Source: JAIOQJ01 sp963718635 (GTDB taxonomy: Bacteria; Planctomycetota; Planctomycetia; Gemmatales; Gemmataceae). Taken from it: a DNA stretch of 64,000 nucleotides. Position numbers and translations under genes: made by a program. The notes under the pieces were generated by a model. That model was given only the letters and a program-made list of their open reading frames with translations. It did not search any database and was not told the origin of the DNA. Every line of letters begins with the position of its first letter. Positions within the stretch are counted from its first letter, which is position 1. The stretch is from the NCBI GenBank assembly GCA_963718635.1, contig OY970367.1, positions 6,138,001 through 6,202,000 on the forward strand, read 5' to 3'. Of the stretch, positions 19,088 to 28,574 are shown piece after piece.

Positions 19088-19807
19088 TCATTTTTTGGCC
19101 GTCGGCCAGAACTCCCGGACCGTCCGCACCCACTCGTCGGCCATGACTTGGTGGCCGCGGTACGTCGGGTGGACGCCGTCCCAGATCCAGTACTCGGCGG
19201 GCGCACGTTTGGCCGCCTCGTCGAAGGCGCGTTGGTATTTCACCAGTGCCGCGCCGTGGGCCTTCGCCAGCTTCGCCACGACCTCGCGCCGTTTCGTCAG
19301 GCCGTCGTTCCACGCCTCCCACGATCCTTCACGCGGGCCGACCGGCAGCCCGAACGGCTCGCCCAGCACCAACTTCAGGTTCGGGTTCGCGGCCTTGGCG
19401 TCGGCGATCAGCTTGTCGTAGATCTTTTCGTACTGCTCGATCGGCACCGCCTTGTTGTCGTTCACGCCGATGAGGATGCTCAGCAGGTCGGGCTTCAAGT
19501 CGAGGGTGTCCTTTTGCCAGCGCTTCTCCAGGTCGAGGACGGTGTTGCCCCCGACGCCGCGGTTGACGAAGTCGATCTCGAGTTCGGGGAAGGCCGCGCC
19601 GTACTTCGCGGCGAGAAGGAAGACGTAGCTGTGCCCGAGGATGTGGTTCGGGTCGGTTCCGCGGCCCCGCGCCATGTCGGTGATCGAATCGCCCTGGAAC
19701 AGGATGCGCGCCTTGGGGGCGAACGCGGCGGGCGGCGTTTCGGGTTCGGCCGCGGCGACCGGCGAGAACGACAGGCACGCGAGGAGGAGCGGAAGGCGGT
19801 ATTTCAC
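19088..19807 (-). CDS. Secreted SGNH/GDSL hydrolase (probable carbohydrate esterase)
   Basis: 239 residues with a signal peptide (MKYRLPLLLACLSFSPVAAA). SGNH block I is FQGDSITD (nucleophile Ser), block II NRGVGGNT, block III GVNDN and block V WDGVHPTYRGH (catalytic Asp and His). Divergent from a rhamnogalacturonan lyase 130 bp away, so a pectin or rhamnogalacturonan deacetylase role is plausible, but the substrate is inferred from context only. GC content and codon use match the lyase gene and not the rest of the window. Confidence 0.85.
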   Translation of the reverse strand: MKYRLPLLLACLSFSPVAAAEPETPPAAFAPKARILFQGDSITDMARGRGTDPNHILGHSYVFLLAAKYGAAFPELEIDFVNRGVGGNTVLDLEKRWQKDTLDLKPDLLSILIGVNDNKAVPIEQYEKIYDKLIADAKAANPNLKLVLGEPFGLPVGPREGSWEAWNDGLTKRREVVAKLAKAHGAALVKYQRAFDEAAKRAPAEYWIWDGVHPTYRGHQVMADEWVRTVREFWPTAKK

Positions 19808-19937
19808 AGGTGTTGAATCCTGGTGCGAGCGGTACGCAACGGGTGGAAGGCGGAACGGTGCGATCCGCCAGTCTATATCATAGGCTCCGTCGCAATTGCG
19901 TCGACTTCAGGCCGCGTTCGTTCGCCGAGGAACAACC

Positions 19938-22900
19938 ATGAGTTACAGCAGCGTTCCGTTCCGCCTTGTCGGGCTTCCTCACGCTCCTGCTGACCGCCGG
20001 GATCAACGCACCTAACGCGGCGGGGGCGAACCGTCCCGGCGGCGGTACCGGCGAGGGGCCGGACGTGACGGTCACCGACAACGGCGACGGCACCGTGACG
20101 ATGGCCAACGGCATCGTCTCCATCGTGATCGTCAAGAAGACGTCCCGGCTCAACGAGGTCACTTACACCTGCGACCGCGGCGGGAAGCCGCAGACGATCC
20201 AGATGCTGCAGGGCAAGGGGCAGTATTACTACGGCGGGTTCATGCTGGGCACCGGGGCCTACGAGTACTCCCTGGCGACCGACCCGGCGACCAACAAGGG
20301 GAATTACGCCGACGTGAAGCTCGTCAGCGAGTCGGCGACGAACGGGGTGATGGAGACCCACTTCTCGATGCTGCGGGGTTCGCCGGGCTACTACTCCACG
20401 GCGATCATGACCCACCGCAAGCAGGACGCCGCCTTCGAGGTCGGCGCCTGGGGCGTCATCACCCGCGTGCCGCCGGCGTTCAACTGGCTCAGCGCGGACG
20501 ACAAGCGGAACATGTTCATCGGCACCCGCACCAAGACCGGCAAGACGGTTCCCCATTCCCCCCACGAGATCACGGTGAACCTCGACGGCACCCGGGCCGG
20601 CGAGTTCGAGGACAAGTTCATCTACGCGCAGGACCACGCGGACCAGCGGGCCTGGGGGTGGAGCAGCGTCGGCAAGGGCGGGCTCGAACGTCGGCGTCTG
20701 GATGATGACGAACATGGAGTTCAGCAACGGCGGCCCGCTGAAGCGGGACGTCGGGGTGTACCCCTACAGCGAGTTGAACAACTCGATCCTGACCGGCGAA
20801 CTCGGCATGGGCTCGGACGGGTTCCTCGCGGCCGGGGAGGAGTGGACGAAGACGTGCGGCCCGTGGTTCATCTACATGAACAACGTCCCGGCGAAGATCG
20901 ACGACCCCCGCCAGGCGGCCCACGCGCTGTACGCCGACGCCCTCGCGCAAGCGGAGGCGGAAAGGAAGGCGTGGCCCTACGAGTGGTTCAAGCACGAGAA
21001 GTACGTGCCGGCCGCGGGCCGGGGCACCGTGACGGGGAAGTTCGTGATCCGGGATTCCGGCAACCCCAACGCCTCGCCGGCCGGGCTGTGGGTCGGCCTC
21101 GTCGAGCAGCCGCACACGATCAAGGGCTACTACGACTTCCAGAAGTGGCTGCGGCCCTACCAGTTCTTCGCGCGGACCGACGCGGACGGCAACTTCACCA
21201 TCCCCAACGTCCTGCCCGGGGCGAACTACACGCTGTGGGCCTACGGGCCGGGCGCGGCGGGCACGTTCCTGTCGCAGGAACAATCCGGCGGCAAGCCGCC
21301 GATCCTCTACGACCTGCCGGCGAAGCCGTTCGCCGTCAAGGTGTCGGCCGGGAAGGCCACCGACCTCGGCACCGTGACGTGGACGCCCGCACGGGTCGGC
21401 GCAACGGTCTTCGAACTGGGATACCCCGACCGCAAGGCGAGCAAGTACCGCCACGGCGAAGACTTCTGGGCACCGGAAAAGTCGCCGAAGCTCGGCTACC
21501 CCACGCCGGTCTGGGGCGGGCAGATGTACTTCCCCGCCGACTTCCCCGACGGCATGACGTACACCGTCGGCAAGAGCCGCTGGGCGACCGACTGGAACTA
21601 CGTGCTGCCGTCCCTGCCGGGCCACGACGGGGTGTACCAGCCGTGCACCGGCACGATCGCCTTCGACCTGGCGAAGGCGCCCGCCGGCGACGCGCAGGCC
21701 TCGATCTACCTCGGTTGCGCCGGCGACGAGGGCGGGCACGTCGTCGTGAGCGTGAACGGCACCGACCTCGCCACCGTGCCCGGCGTGACGGCCAAGCCCA
21801 ACCCGTTCACCGACGAAGTGAACCCGCGAAACAAGGGCGTCGGCGGCTTCAACCCCTCGTATTCCGACAACAGCAGCATCCACTTCGGCGACCACGGCCC
21901 TTTCTCGGACGAGCGGATCACCTTTCCGGCGAACCTGCTGCGCGCCGGGCAGAACACCATCACCATCACGAAGAACGGCCAGGAGCCTGAGTCGCCTACC
22001 TCATGGTGGATTACCTGCGGCTGGAGTTGACGGGCTACGTGCCGCCCGAACCGGCGAAGGTCGCCGCGTATGCCGGGAACGGTCGGGCATTGGTCCGCTG
22101 GTCGCTGGTCCCGGGCGCGACGAGTTACAACGTCTTGCGGTCCACGACGCCGGACGGCGGGTACGTGGCCGTGGCGTCCGGAATCACCGGCCCCGTCTGC
22201 GGCAGCGGGCCGAGCACGGCGGCGTACACGGACGCCACCGCCGTGAACGGCACGAAATATCATTACGTGGTTCAGTCGGTGAACCCGCACGGGACGAGTG
22301 CGAACTCCGCCCCGAGCCCCGGCGTCACGCCGTCGGCGGACCGATCCGCGAAGGCACCGAACGCGCCGACCGAACTGAAGGTCGTCGAATCGGGCCATCA
22401 CAAGGTGGCGCTGAGTTGGACGCCCTCCCCGGGCGCGGACTACTACAGCGTCTTCCGCACGACGCTTTACGAAGACGGGGTCGGCGGCACGTATCCTCTC
22501 CGCACGATCCTTCTGGAAGATGCGACGACGCTTTCGACCTTCGTGGATCGAACACCGACGGACGGCAAGATCTACAGCTACCACGTCGTGGCGACGAACG
22601 CCGCCGGGAGCAGCGTCCCCTCGGCCTCGGTGAAAGCCGTCCCCTTGCCGGCCCCGCCCGCGACGGCCCCGGAATCGCCGAGTGGCACATGGATCAAGAA
22701 TCGACAGGGCCACGGAATCACGCTCAAATGGTCGCCGGTGCCGGGGGCGACGGGCTACGTGCTCTACCGCTCCACGAACCCGGACGGGCCGTTCCGCTGG
22801 CCCGAGGACTTCACCACCACCGTCTCTTCGGCCACGTACACCGACCAGAACGACGACAAGAAGCCGCCCAAGGATCAGACGAAAATCCTGGACCCCGCCA

Positions 22901-22980
22901 AGGACTACTACTACCGGATCACGGCCGTGAACGCGGGCGGCATTTCGCCTTCGGCCACCGTTCACGTGAAAGCGAAATAG
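19938..22980 (+). CDS. PL4-type rhamnogalacturonan lyase with FN3 repeats, three frameshifts
   Basis: About 1,010 residues in pieces. Pieces in order: a start at ATG 19938 (MSYSSVPFR), then a signal helix in the next frame (SGFLTLLLTAG), then PL4 catalytic sandwich features (VTVTDNGDGTVTMANGIVS, YYYGGFMLGTGAYEYS). A shift near 20685 leads into SNVGVWMMTNMEFSNGG and the FN3-like and CBM-like domains (FTIPNVLPGANYTLWAYG; TDWNYVLPSLPGHDG). A shift near 22000 leads into three C-terminal fibronectin type III-like repeats (each with a W.P..GA..Y.V.RS pattern). The family cleaves the rhamnose-galacturonate backbone of pectin by beta-elimination. The three breaks lie in an otherwise conserved GC-rich frame and look like indels. 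Divergent SGNH esterase upstream. Confidence 0.8.
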
Positions 22981-23242
22981 TCCCACCACACGCCCAGCCT
23001 GAGCTTTGCCGACGGCTGCCATGCCGCCATCGTTGAAGGGCTAGTTAATGGAAGTCAGATCGGGTTGAAACTCCGCCGGAAAACGGAAAGAGAGGGAGCC
23101 GATAATAGGGGTGTCGGTTTTGCAGACATTACGAGCCGAGAGGTTTGATGGAATGCTTTTCTATGCGTGAGGGTCGCGATACAATCTGCGTAGCCAATCA
23201 ATCCGTGATTAGCCTTCTTCTCGATTAAGAACGGAAGTAGCC

Positions 23243-23692
23243 ATGAGCAAAAAGATCCTTGGTGGAGCGAAGTCAGTCGAGCTTTCCTCTGCACCTGCAC
23301 TACCTTTACTCGCCGTCAATTCATCCAAATCTGTGCGGCCCACCCCGGCTAACCAATTGGAGCAGCCGGCGCCACAGCTGGTCGTTGATTTGAAGTTTGC
23401 GGAAGGTTCGTCCTTTCTTTCGATGCCGCACGAAGAGCAGAAGCGATTGATGGACTACCTTTCTATTTACCGGAAGGAACTTCCCCGGCTTATCGAACAA
23501 GGAGAAGCTGGTCGATTTGCCGTGATCGAATGCCAGAACGTGGCCCACGTTTGGGACACAGCCGAGGATGCCTTTCAGGCTGCAACTTTACTGATCGGCG
23601 GCGACCAGTTTGCCGTCTATCAAGTCAAGCTGCAAGACGCAGCACGACTTCTCGGCGATGAGACAACGAAGGACGCCACATGCCCACGATAG
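23243..23692 (+). CDS. Hypothetical protein upstream of a retropepsin-like protease
   Basis: 149 residues: a low-complexity N-terminus rich in Ala, Pro and Ser, then a conserved-looking region (LSMPHEEQKRLMDYLSIYRKEL ... AVIECQNVAHVWDTAEDAF). No family is recognised. Its stop overlaps the start of the protease gene by 13 bp, so the two are almost certainly co-translated. GGAAG precedes the ATG by 6 bases. Confidence 0.65.
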   Translation: MSKKILGGAKSVELSSAPALPLLAVNSSKSVRPTPANQLEQPAPQLVVDLKFAEGSSFLSMPHEEQKRLMDYLSIYRKELPRLIEQGEAGRFAVIECQNVAHVWDTAEDAFQAATLLIGGDQFAVYQVKLQDAARLLGDETTKDATCPR

Positions 23693-24129
23693 CTGGGGTT
23701 GTTGATCATGACGGCGCATTGGTGAGCGTGGAAGTCGGGCTCGCGTCTGCCGCAATTTCCGCCATTCGAGCCCAGCTCAAACCGGCGCCGCCTGCCATTC
23801 AAAAGAGAGCGATTATCGACTCCGGCGCGGAAATAACCACATTGGACACCGCTCTTATCAAACAAATGCAGCAACAACTTGGACTGAAATATCAGACTGT
23901 CACTCCCAGTGTTGCGCCAGCCTTGGGCTTTTCTGGCTTGGCTGTAGTCTATCCTGTGAGTTTTGTCGTAATCCACTCTGGTGGCCATCACTTGGTTAAA
24001 CGTACGTTGCTGGTGCAAGAGTTGCCAATTTCGGTGCTTGGCTACGACGTATTGATTGGCCGTGACTTGTTGGCCTCGTGTCGATTCGTTTACGACGGCC
24101 GGATTGGCCAGTTCGAGCTTTCGTACTGA
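23680..24129 (+). CDS. Retropepsin-like aspartyl protease
   Basis: 149 residues. AIIDSGAEITTLD is the D-[ST]-G catalytic motif of retroviral-type aspartic proteases, and VLIGRDLLASCRF is the matching C-terminal hydrophobic-Gly motif. Such single-domain proteases act as dimers. Substrate unknown. No signal peptide. It overlaps the preceding small gene by 13 bp, which suggests the two products act together (substrate, regulator or inhibitor). Confidence 0.75.
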   Translation: MPTIAGVVDHDGALVSVEVGLASAAISAIRAQLKPAPPAIQKRAIIDSGAEITTLDTALIKQMQQQLGLKYQTVTPSVAPALGFSGLAVVYPVSFVVIHSGGHHLVKRTLLVQELPISVLGYDVLIGRDLLASCRFVYDGRIGQFELSY

Positions 24130-24241
24130 ACTCAGAACACTCTTCCTGGGTCGGACATGGGCAGGTAAATTGCCGGTCAATTCGGCAGCTTGCCGTTGAC
24201 CAACGCTTCTGGCGCCTTTCCACGGAATCGAGGATCCCTGC

Positions 24242-24391
24242 ATGTCCGATATAAAGATGCCAGATCCTAGGCCTTCGTCGAACTACCGGCGCACAATCGT
24301 CATCGTGATTGTCTTGCTTTTGCTGTCGCCCTTTTGCTGCGTCGGACTCGTCTGGGCTGTTTGCGCTGCAACTGGGACAACATTTGAGTAA
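24242..24391 (+). CDS. Small single-helix membrane protein
   Basis: 49 residues (MSDIKMPDPRPSSNYRRT, then a strongly hydrophobic helix IVIVIVLLLLSPFCCVGLV). The charged N-terminus followed by one helix suggests an inner-membrane anchor. It sits 34 bp before the radical SAM gene on the same strand and may be in its operon. Family unknown. Confidence 0.5.
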   Translation: MSDIKMPDPRPSSNYRRTIVIVIVLLLLSPFCCVGLVWAVCAATGTTFE

Positions 24392-24425
24392 TCGGGCGAT
24401 GTGACCGATCATCAGAAGGACACTA

Positions 24426-25868
24426 ATGCAAGTTCGCGACTACACATTTCTTGGCACCACTAAAAGCCTATGTCCGGAGTGCCGACGGCTTGTCGATGCC
24501 AAAATCATCGTGCGCGACGCGCGAGTTTACTTCCGCAAGCGCTGTCCCGAACATGGTTTGATCGAGGACTTCGTCTGTTCCGACGTCGCGTACTTCGACC
24601 GACATGAATTCGACCAGCCGGCGCGATCGCCGCGCTCTTACGGAGTCGAGCCAGATAAGGGCTGTCCCTACGATTGCGGCCTATGCACCGAGCACGAACA
24701 ACACACTTGCGTTGCTTTGGTTGAAATTACCACAGGTTGCAATTTGAAGTGCCCCATGTGCTTTGCCGAATCGGGGCCGGGCGGCAATCACATCGACTTC
24801 GCGACTTATGCCCGTATGGTCGATCGGCTCGTCGAACTCGAGGGCGTGGCCGACGTGCTGCAAATTTCGGGTGGCGAGCCCACGTTGCATCCCGACATCG
24901 TCCGCATGGTTCGGTACGCCTACGAACAGCCGATCCAGGCAGTGATGATCAACACCAACGGCATTCGCCTGGCTCGCGACCGTGAACTCGCCGCGGCGCT
25001 CGCTCCGATGCGCGATCGTTTGGAAATCTACTTGCAATTTGATGGCTTCGACCCACGCACTTCCCGCGCCTTGCGCGGCGAGGACCTGCTCGAAACCAAA
25101 CTTGCCGCCCTGGAAGTCTTGCGGCAGTACGACATCCGCTGCACGCTCGTTTGCACCGTCGAAGGCGAAACAAACCTGCACGAGGTCGGCGACGTACTGC
25201 GCTTCGGCCTGGAGCGCCCGGGGGTGCGCGGCGTCAGCTTTCAGCTTGCCACCTATTGCGGCCGGCATATCGAACGCGATAACCTCGAACGCCGGGCCAC
25301 CATGCCCGATCTCGTCAAGGGGCTCGTAGCCCAAACCAGCGGCTTGTTGGGCGAGACGGACTTCTACCCCTTGCCGTGCGCTCATCCCAACTGCCACATG
25401 ATCGCCTATGTGTATCGCGGCGGCCCGGCGCCGGTGCCGATATCGCGCCTGATCGATGTGACCAAGCACATGGACTTGATCGCCAATAGTATTGTCTACA
25501 CACCGGCCCGCGCCAGACAGATTGTGGCTCGGGCGATGGAAGCCGCAGGCGATTGCGGCTGCGGACCAGGCGGCTGTGGGCCTGCCGCTGCTACGAGCGA
25601 CGATTTTTTCGAGCAAGCGCTGGCGGAAAAACTGACGGGCGCGGAAGTCTTTCGCGTGACCTTGACTTCGTTTCTCGACGCCCACACCTTCGACACGCGA
25701 CAAGTGATGAAGTGCTGCCTGGCGCACGTCTTGCCGAGCGGTCACGTCGTACCGTTTTGCGCGTACAACACGCTCTATCGCGATGGTCATGTGCCATTGC
25801 CGCCGCTCGTGGGTCGTGCCGTGGTCCCCATCGAGAAGAAGCCGCTCAGCCTGGCGATCGTATCATGA
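24426..25868 (+). CDS. Radical SAM enzyme of the Tes/MJ0619-like family
   Basis: 480 residues. Several Cys clusters: CPECRRLVDAKI with CPEHG (residues 16-45), CPYDCGLCTEHEQHTC (about 80-96), the radical SAM triad CNLKCPMC at about 105-112, and CGCGPGGCG near 380. ISGGEPTLHPDI is the SAM-binding GGE motif. A C-terminal CCLAHVLPSGHVVPFCAYN motif is typical of this subgroup, which includes archaeal tetraether lipid synthase and bacterial membrane-spanning lipid synthases. The Lgt-like gene downstream overlaps its stop (ATGA), so they are translationally coupled. A lipid C-C coupling or modification role is plausible but inferred. Confidence 0.75.
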   Translation: MQVRDYTFLGTTKSLCPECRRLVDAKIIVRDARVYFRKRCPEHGLIEDFVCSDVAYFDRHEFDQPARSPRSYGVEPDKGCPYDCGLCTEHEQHTCVALVEITTGCNLKCPMCFAESGPGGNHIDFATYARMVDRLVELEGVADVLQISGGEPTLHPDIVRMVRYAYEQPIQAVMINTNGIRLARDRELAAALAPMRDRLEIYLQFDGFDPRTSRALRGEDLLETKLAALEVLRQYDIRCTLVCTVEGETNLHEVGDVLRFGLERPGVRGVSFQLATYCGRHIERDNLERRATMPDLVKGLVAQTSGLLGETDFYPLPCAHPNCHMIAYVYRGGPAPVPISRLIDVTKHMDLIANSIVYTPARARQIVARAMEAAGDCGCGPGGCGPAAATSDDFFEQALAEKLTGAEVFRVTLTSFLDAHTFDTRQVMKCCLAHVLPSGHVVPFCAYNTLYRDGHVPLPPLVGRAVVPIEKKPLSLAIVS

Positions 25869-26620
25869 ACGTGCGACTTCTTTATGCCGGTTTCATGGTG
25901 CTGGCGTTCGTCGTGTTCCTCTTGGCGCGGCGATGTTTTCCGTCACCAGGCGGGCTCGCGTTGTTGTCGCGGCGCGAGCGTTTGGCGATTGGTCTTGCAG
26001 CGTTCATTGGGGGCGTGTTGGGCGCCAAATTGCCGTTCGTTCTGACGCGGGGCGTCGATTGGTTCAGCGGCATTGTCTGGCTGGCCGACGGCAAGACGGT
26101 CACCACCGGGCTCATCGGCGCCTATATCGGCGTGGAGTTGGCGAAACTCGCGCTGGACATCAAAGTGAAAACTGGCGATTCGTTCGCATTGCCCTTGGCC
26201 TTAGCGCTCGCGGTTGGACGCTGGGGCTGTTTCTTCAATGGCTGCTGTTACGGCGTGCCGACCAGCCTGCCCTGGGGCGTCGATTTCGGCGACGGCATCT
26301 GCCGCCATCCCGCGCAGATTTACGAGAGCCTCTTTCACCTAACGATGGCCTTCGTGCTCATTGTTATGATGAGACATAACTGGCTACGCGATCAGCGACT
26401 CAAATTTTATTTGATCGCATATGGCGTTTACCGCTTCTTCACCGAGTTCATTCGACCCGAAGAAGTTTACGCACTCGGGCTGACCTATTATCAATGGGTC
26501 GTGATGTTCATGGTCGCGGGGCTGGCGATACAGTGGTGGCATGATTCCCGTTTAGCCGCGAGTCGTAGGCTTCCGGAGACTCGCGCAGGCGACTTATTTA
26601 CGTTTAGCCGCGAGTCATAG
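25865..26620 (+). CDS. Lgt-like membrane acyl/diacylglyceryl transferase
   Basis: 251 residues, about six membrane helices. GRWGCFFNGCCYG and HPAQIYESLF match the conserved core of prolipoprotein diacylglyceryl transferase, which uses phosphatidylglycerol as donor. It is not clearly the housekeeping Lgt: it is translationally coupled to a Tes-like radical SAM enzyme, which points to a specialised lipid role. The last 25 or so residues (SRRLPETRAGDLFTFSRES) are encoded by an intergenic palindromic repeat, so the original stop has probably been replaced. Confidence 0.75.
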   Translation: MNVRLLYAGFMVLAFVVFLLARRCFPSPGGLALLSRRERLAIGLAAFIGGVLGAKLPFVLTRGVDWFSGIVWLADGKTVTTGLIGAYIGVELAKLALDIKVKTGDSFALPLALALAVGRWGCFFNGCCYGVPTSLPWGVDFGDGICRHPAQIYESLFHLTMAFVLIVMMRHNWLRDQRLKFYLIAYGVYRFFTEFIRPEEVYALGLTYYQWVVMFMVAGLAIQWWHDSRLAASRRLPETRAGDLFTFSRES

Positions 26621-26662
26621 GCTTCCGGAGACTCGCGGCGCCAAATTTTCACGGCTAAACGG
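26547..26662. repeat. Two 37-bp direct repeats between inverted ends
   Basis: Copies at 26549-26585 and 26601-26637 differ at one base (CGAGTCGTAGG versus CGAGTCATAGG), and each contains its own inverted pair (CGCGAGTC/GACTCGCG). The unit is bounded by CCCGTTTAGCCG at 26547 and its complement CGGCTAAACGGG at 26652. The first copy is read through by the Lgt-like gene. Confidence 0.85.
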
Positions 26663-26757
26663 GATTCGCGAGATCTCCCCTTAAGAAACCCCGCTTGACA
26701 ATTACGCTCTCTACCTTATGGTGCCGCTTCCTTATCCGGGAACCAGGAGCGGCGACC

Positions 26758-27165
26758 ATGCGGATATTGTTCGCCATGATGGTTCTTCTCGCCGGCAGCG
26801 GTTGCGGGACGTTCACCACTTTGAAGTTGGCCCAAGAGAATGGCAAAGTCGAGCCGATTTATGGCGGAGTTCGAACGGACATCAACTGCATCGTCGGCGT
26901 CAAACCGAAACCATGTCCAGGCGAGTGGGCTCTCGTTGACTGGATCGCCAAGCCTTGCAGCATTGTCGATCTACCGCTCAGTCTGGTGGCCGATACGCTT
27001 ACGTTGCCGTATGCAATCTTCTGGACTATCAATCATCGGGATTCGCGGATGAAGGAAGAAAATAAAGCGGACGCTGCCGAGCCAATTCCGTTAGGACAAC
27101 CGACAATTTTCCAATCTTCACAATCCCCCACATCAACGCTCGGCACGATCAAGGCGCCGGATTGA
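26758..27165 (+). CDS. YceK/YidQ-type lipoprotein
   Basis: 135 residues. Signal peptide with lipobox (LLAGSGC) and the following GTFTT. YGGVRTDI and SIVDLPLSLVADTLTLPYAI match the YceK/YidQ (DUF1375) family, whose role is unknown. Expected to be anchored in a membrane facing the periplasm. The start is the ATG with AGGAGC 7 bases upstream; upstream in-frame codons are not conserved. The C-terminal 30 residues are low complexity. Confidence 0.75.
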   Translation: MRILFAMMVLLAGSGCGTFTTLKLAQENGKVEPIYGGVRTDINCIVGVKPKPCPGEWALVDWIAKPCSIVDLPLSLVADTLTLPYAIFWTINHRDSRMKEENKADAAEPIPLGQPTIFQSSQSPTSTLGTIKAPD

Positions 27166-27204
27166 TTGAGCCCTCACTATTTTCTTTTCGCAAGGACGCG
27201 GAAT

Positions 27205-27363
27205 ATGAATCGACGATGCCCACGCGGAACACGATGCCAACTGCTGCGCCTTGCCGTGGCCGGAGTTTGCTCGAGCATGTTGGCGTTGGCGCTCTGCATA
27301 TCCATCGTGTCGTTTTTGACCGGATGCGCGTGCATGGAGAAGTTCGTGCCGCGAGCTCCTTGA
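27205..27363 (+). CDS. Small lipoprotein-like protein
   Basis: 52 residues: basic N-terminus (MNRRCPRGTRCQLLRL), hydrophobic helix (CSSMLALALCISIVSFL) and a lipobox-like FLTGC near the end, leaving only about ten mature residues. AAGGA lies 8 bases before the ATG. It follows the YceK-like gene by 39 bp. It may be a very small lipoprotein or a membrane peptide. Confidence 0.45.
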   Translation: MNRRCPRGTRCQLLRLAVAGVCSSMLALALCISIVSFLTGCACMEKFVPRAP

Positions 27364-27545
27364 ATTTACCTGCCATTCGGTCAGGCAAAATAGTATTCGC
27401 TGCGTAGCTAATTAATCAGGTCACTGAAATAGCCCGATATGGGATCGATGTAGACTTCTTAATATTTAAGCCGCCCGGCATGCACGTTACGACGCAAAAA
27501 CAGCGAGTTTGTCCCACTTGACATTAGCTGTTTGCATCCAACTAT

Positions 27546-28437
27546 CTACTTCTCCCCAAACAGCGCATTGATGCGCCGAACGGCGGCTTCGTTCGGCTTG
27601 GTCCACGTCACCTGGACGCCCGGCAATTCCGTCTTGACCCGTTCGATGTCTGCTTCGCTAATGTCGATATTATTGAGCGTCAACTTCTTGAGACTGGCGA
27701 GTTTCCTCAAGCGCACGAGGATGTCACAATTTAGGCGGGCCTCCTGTAACTCCAACGCTTTGATTAATTTGAACTCTGCCAACAAAGCGATCGTTTCATC
27801 GTTCGGACAGGCGTCGCCTTTTTGTGCGAGTCGCTGTCCTAAAGTTAGAGATTCGAGGGCAGGCAAGTCTTTGAGATGCTTGACACCTTCGTTGGTGTTT
27901 CCAGCGTGCCATACGCGGATCTCCTTGAGTCGTTTCAGTTTGCCGACGGCAGCCATGCCGTCATCATTGAAGGCGAATGAGCCGCCGATTGAAAATCGTT
28001 CGAGACCGGCCAGATCAGCAAGATTGCCCAGTCCGGCCCCTGTAAATTGCTTACCCGGGTGAAAGAACGTTAGGGTGCGCAACTTCTTGAACTCGGCTAT
28101 TTCTTTCACGCTTTCGTCGGAAAACTGAAAGCCATTGGTGGTGAACGACTCGAGCTGGCTTAGACTCGTGAGCAATGCCAGCGACTTGTCAGTGAAGCCT
28201 ATGCCGAATGAAAGGCTCTTGACGTTGGTCAAACTACCGATGGCTCTGTAATCGGCATCGGTTACCTTCGTACAGTCGGCAATCGACAGCGCCTCCTTTG
28301 GTCTCCGTGACGGCAATGCCCTTCTCTTGAAGGGATTTGATAATGACCGCGTCGTCCGCACGAGCATCAACGACGTTGATTGAACTTAGTAAACATGCGA
28401 AAATGACGCCATGAAGTTTACGGCCCGTCGTAGTCAC
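27546..28437 (-). CDS. Exported leucine-rich repeat protein, frameshifted
   Basis: About 296 residues in two frames joined near 28290. The GTG at 28437 has AGGAGA upstream and opens a signal peptide (KLHGVIFACLLSSINVV, cleavage near ADA). After KGIAVTETKGG the frame shifts into LSIADCTKVTDADYRAIGS and eight or so repeats of the L..L..L.L......D......L type (LRRs like those in planctomycete internalin-like or F-box-like proteins). A periplasmic or surface protein-binding role is likely. Confidence 0.7.
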
Positions 28438-28574
28438 TTGCGAATCTCCTGGGAAGCTTTGCACTGGGGTTGCCCAGGTCGAGCGCCAAGCTCGACATGC
28501 TCTTTCCCCAGTTGCAAGAAGAAGCCACGGCTGAAGGATAAAAAGACTCTCGTCTTCTCGCAATTCACCAGCTT

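Noticed and set aside
19028..19816. 262-codon plus-strand ORF opposite the SGNH hydrolase
   Set aside because: Low-complexity Arg/Val/Asp sequence, antisense to a gene with a full set of catalytic blocks.
20618..23022. Long minus-strand ORFs (425 and 438 codons) opposite the PL4 lyase
   Set aside because: Arg/Gly/Val-rich antisense reading produced by the high GC third positions of the lyase; no known motif, and the sense strand is clearly coding.
24681..25790. 369-codon minus-strand ORF
   Set aside because: Lies wholly within the radical SAM gene and lacks motifs; an antisense shadow.
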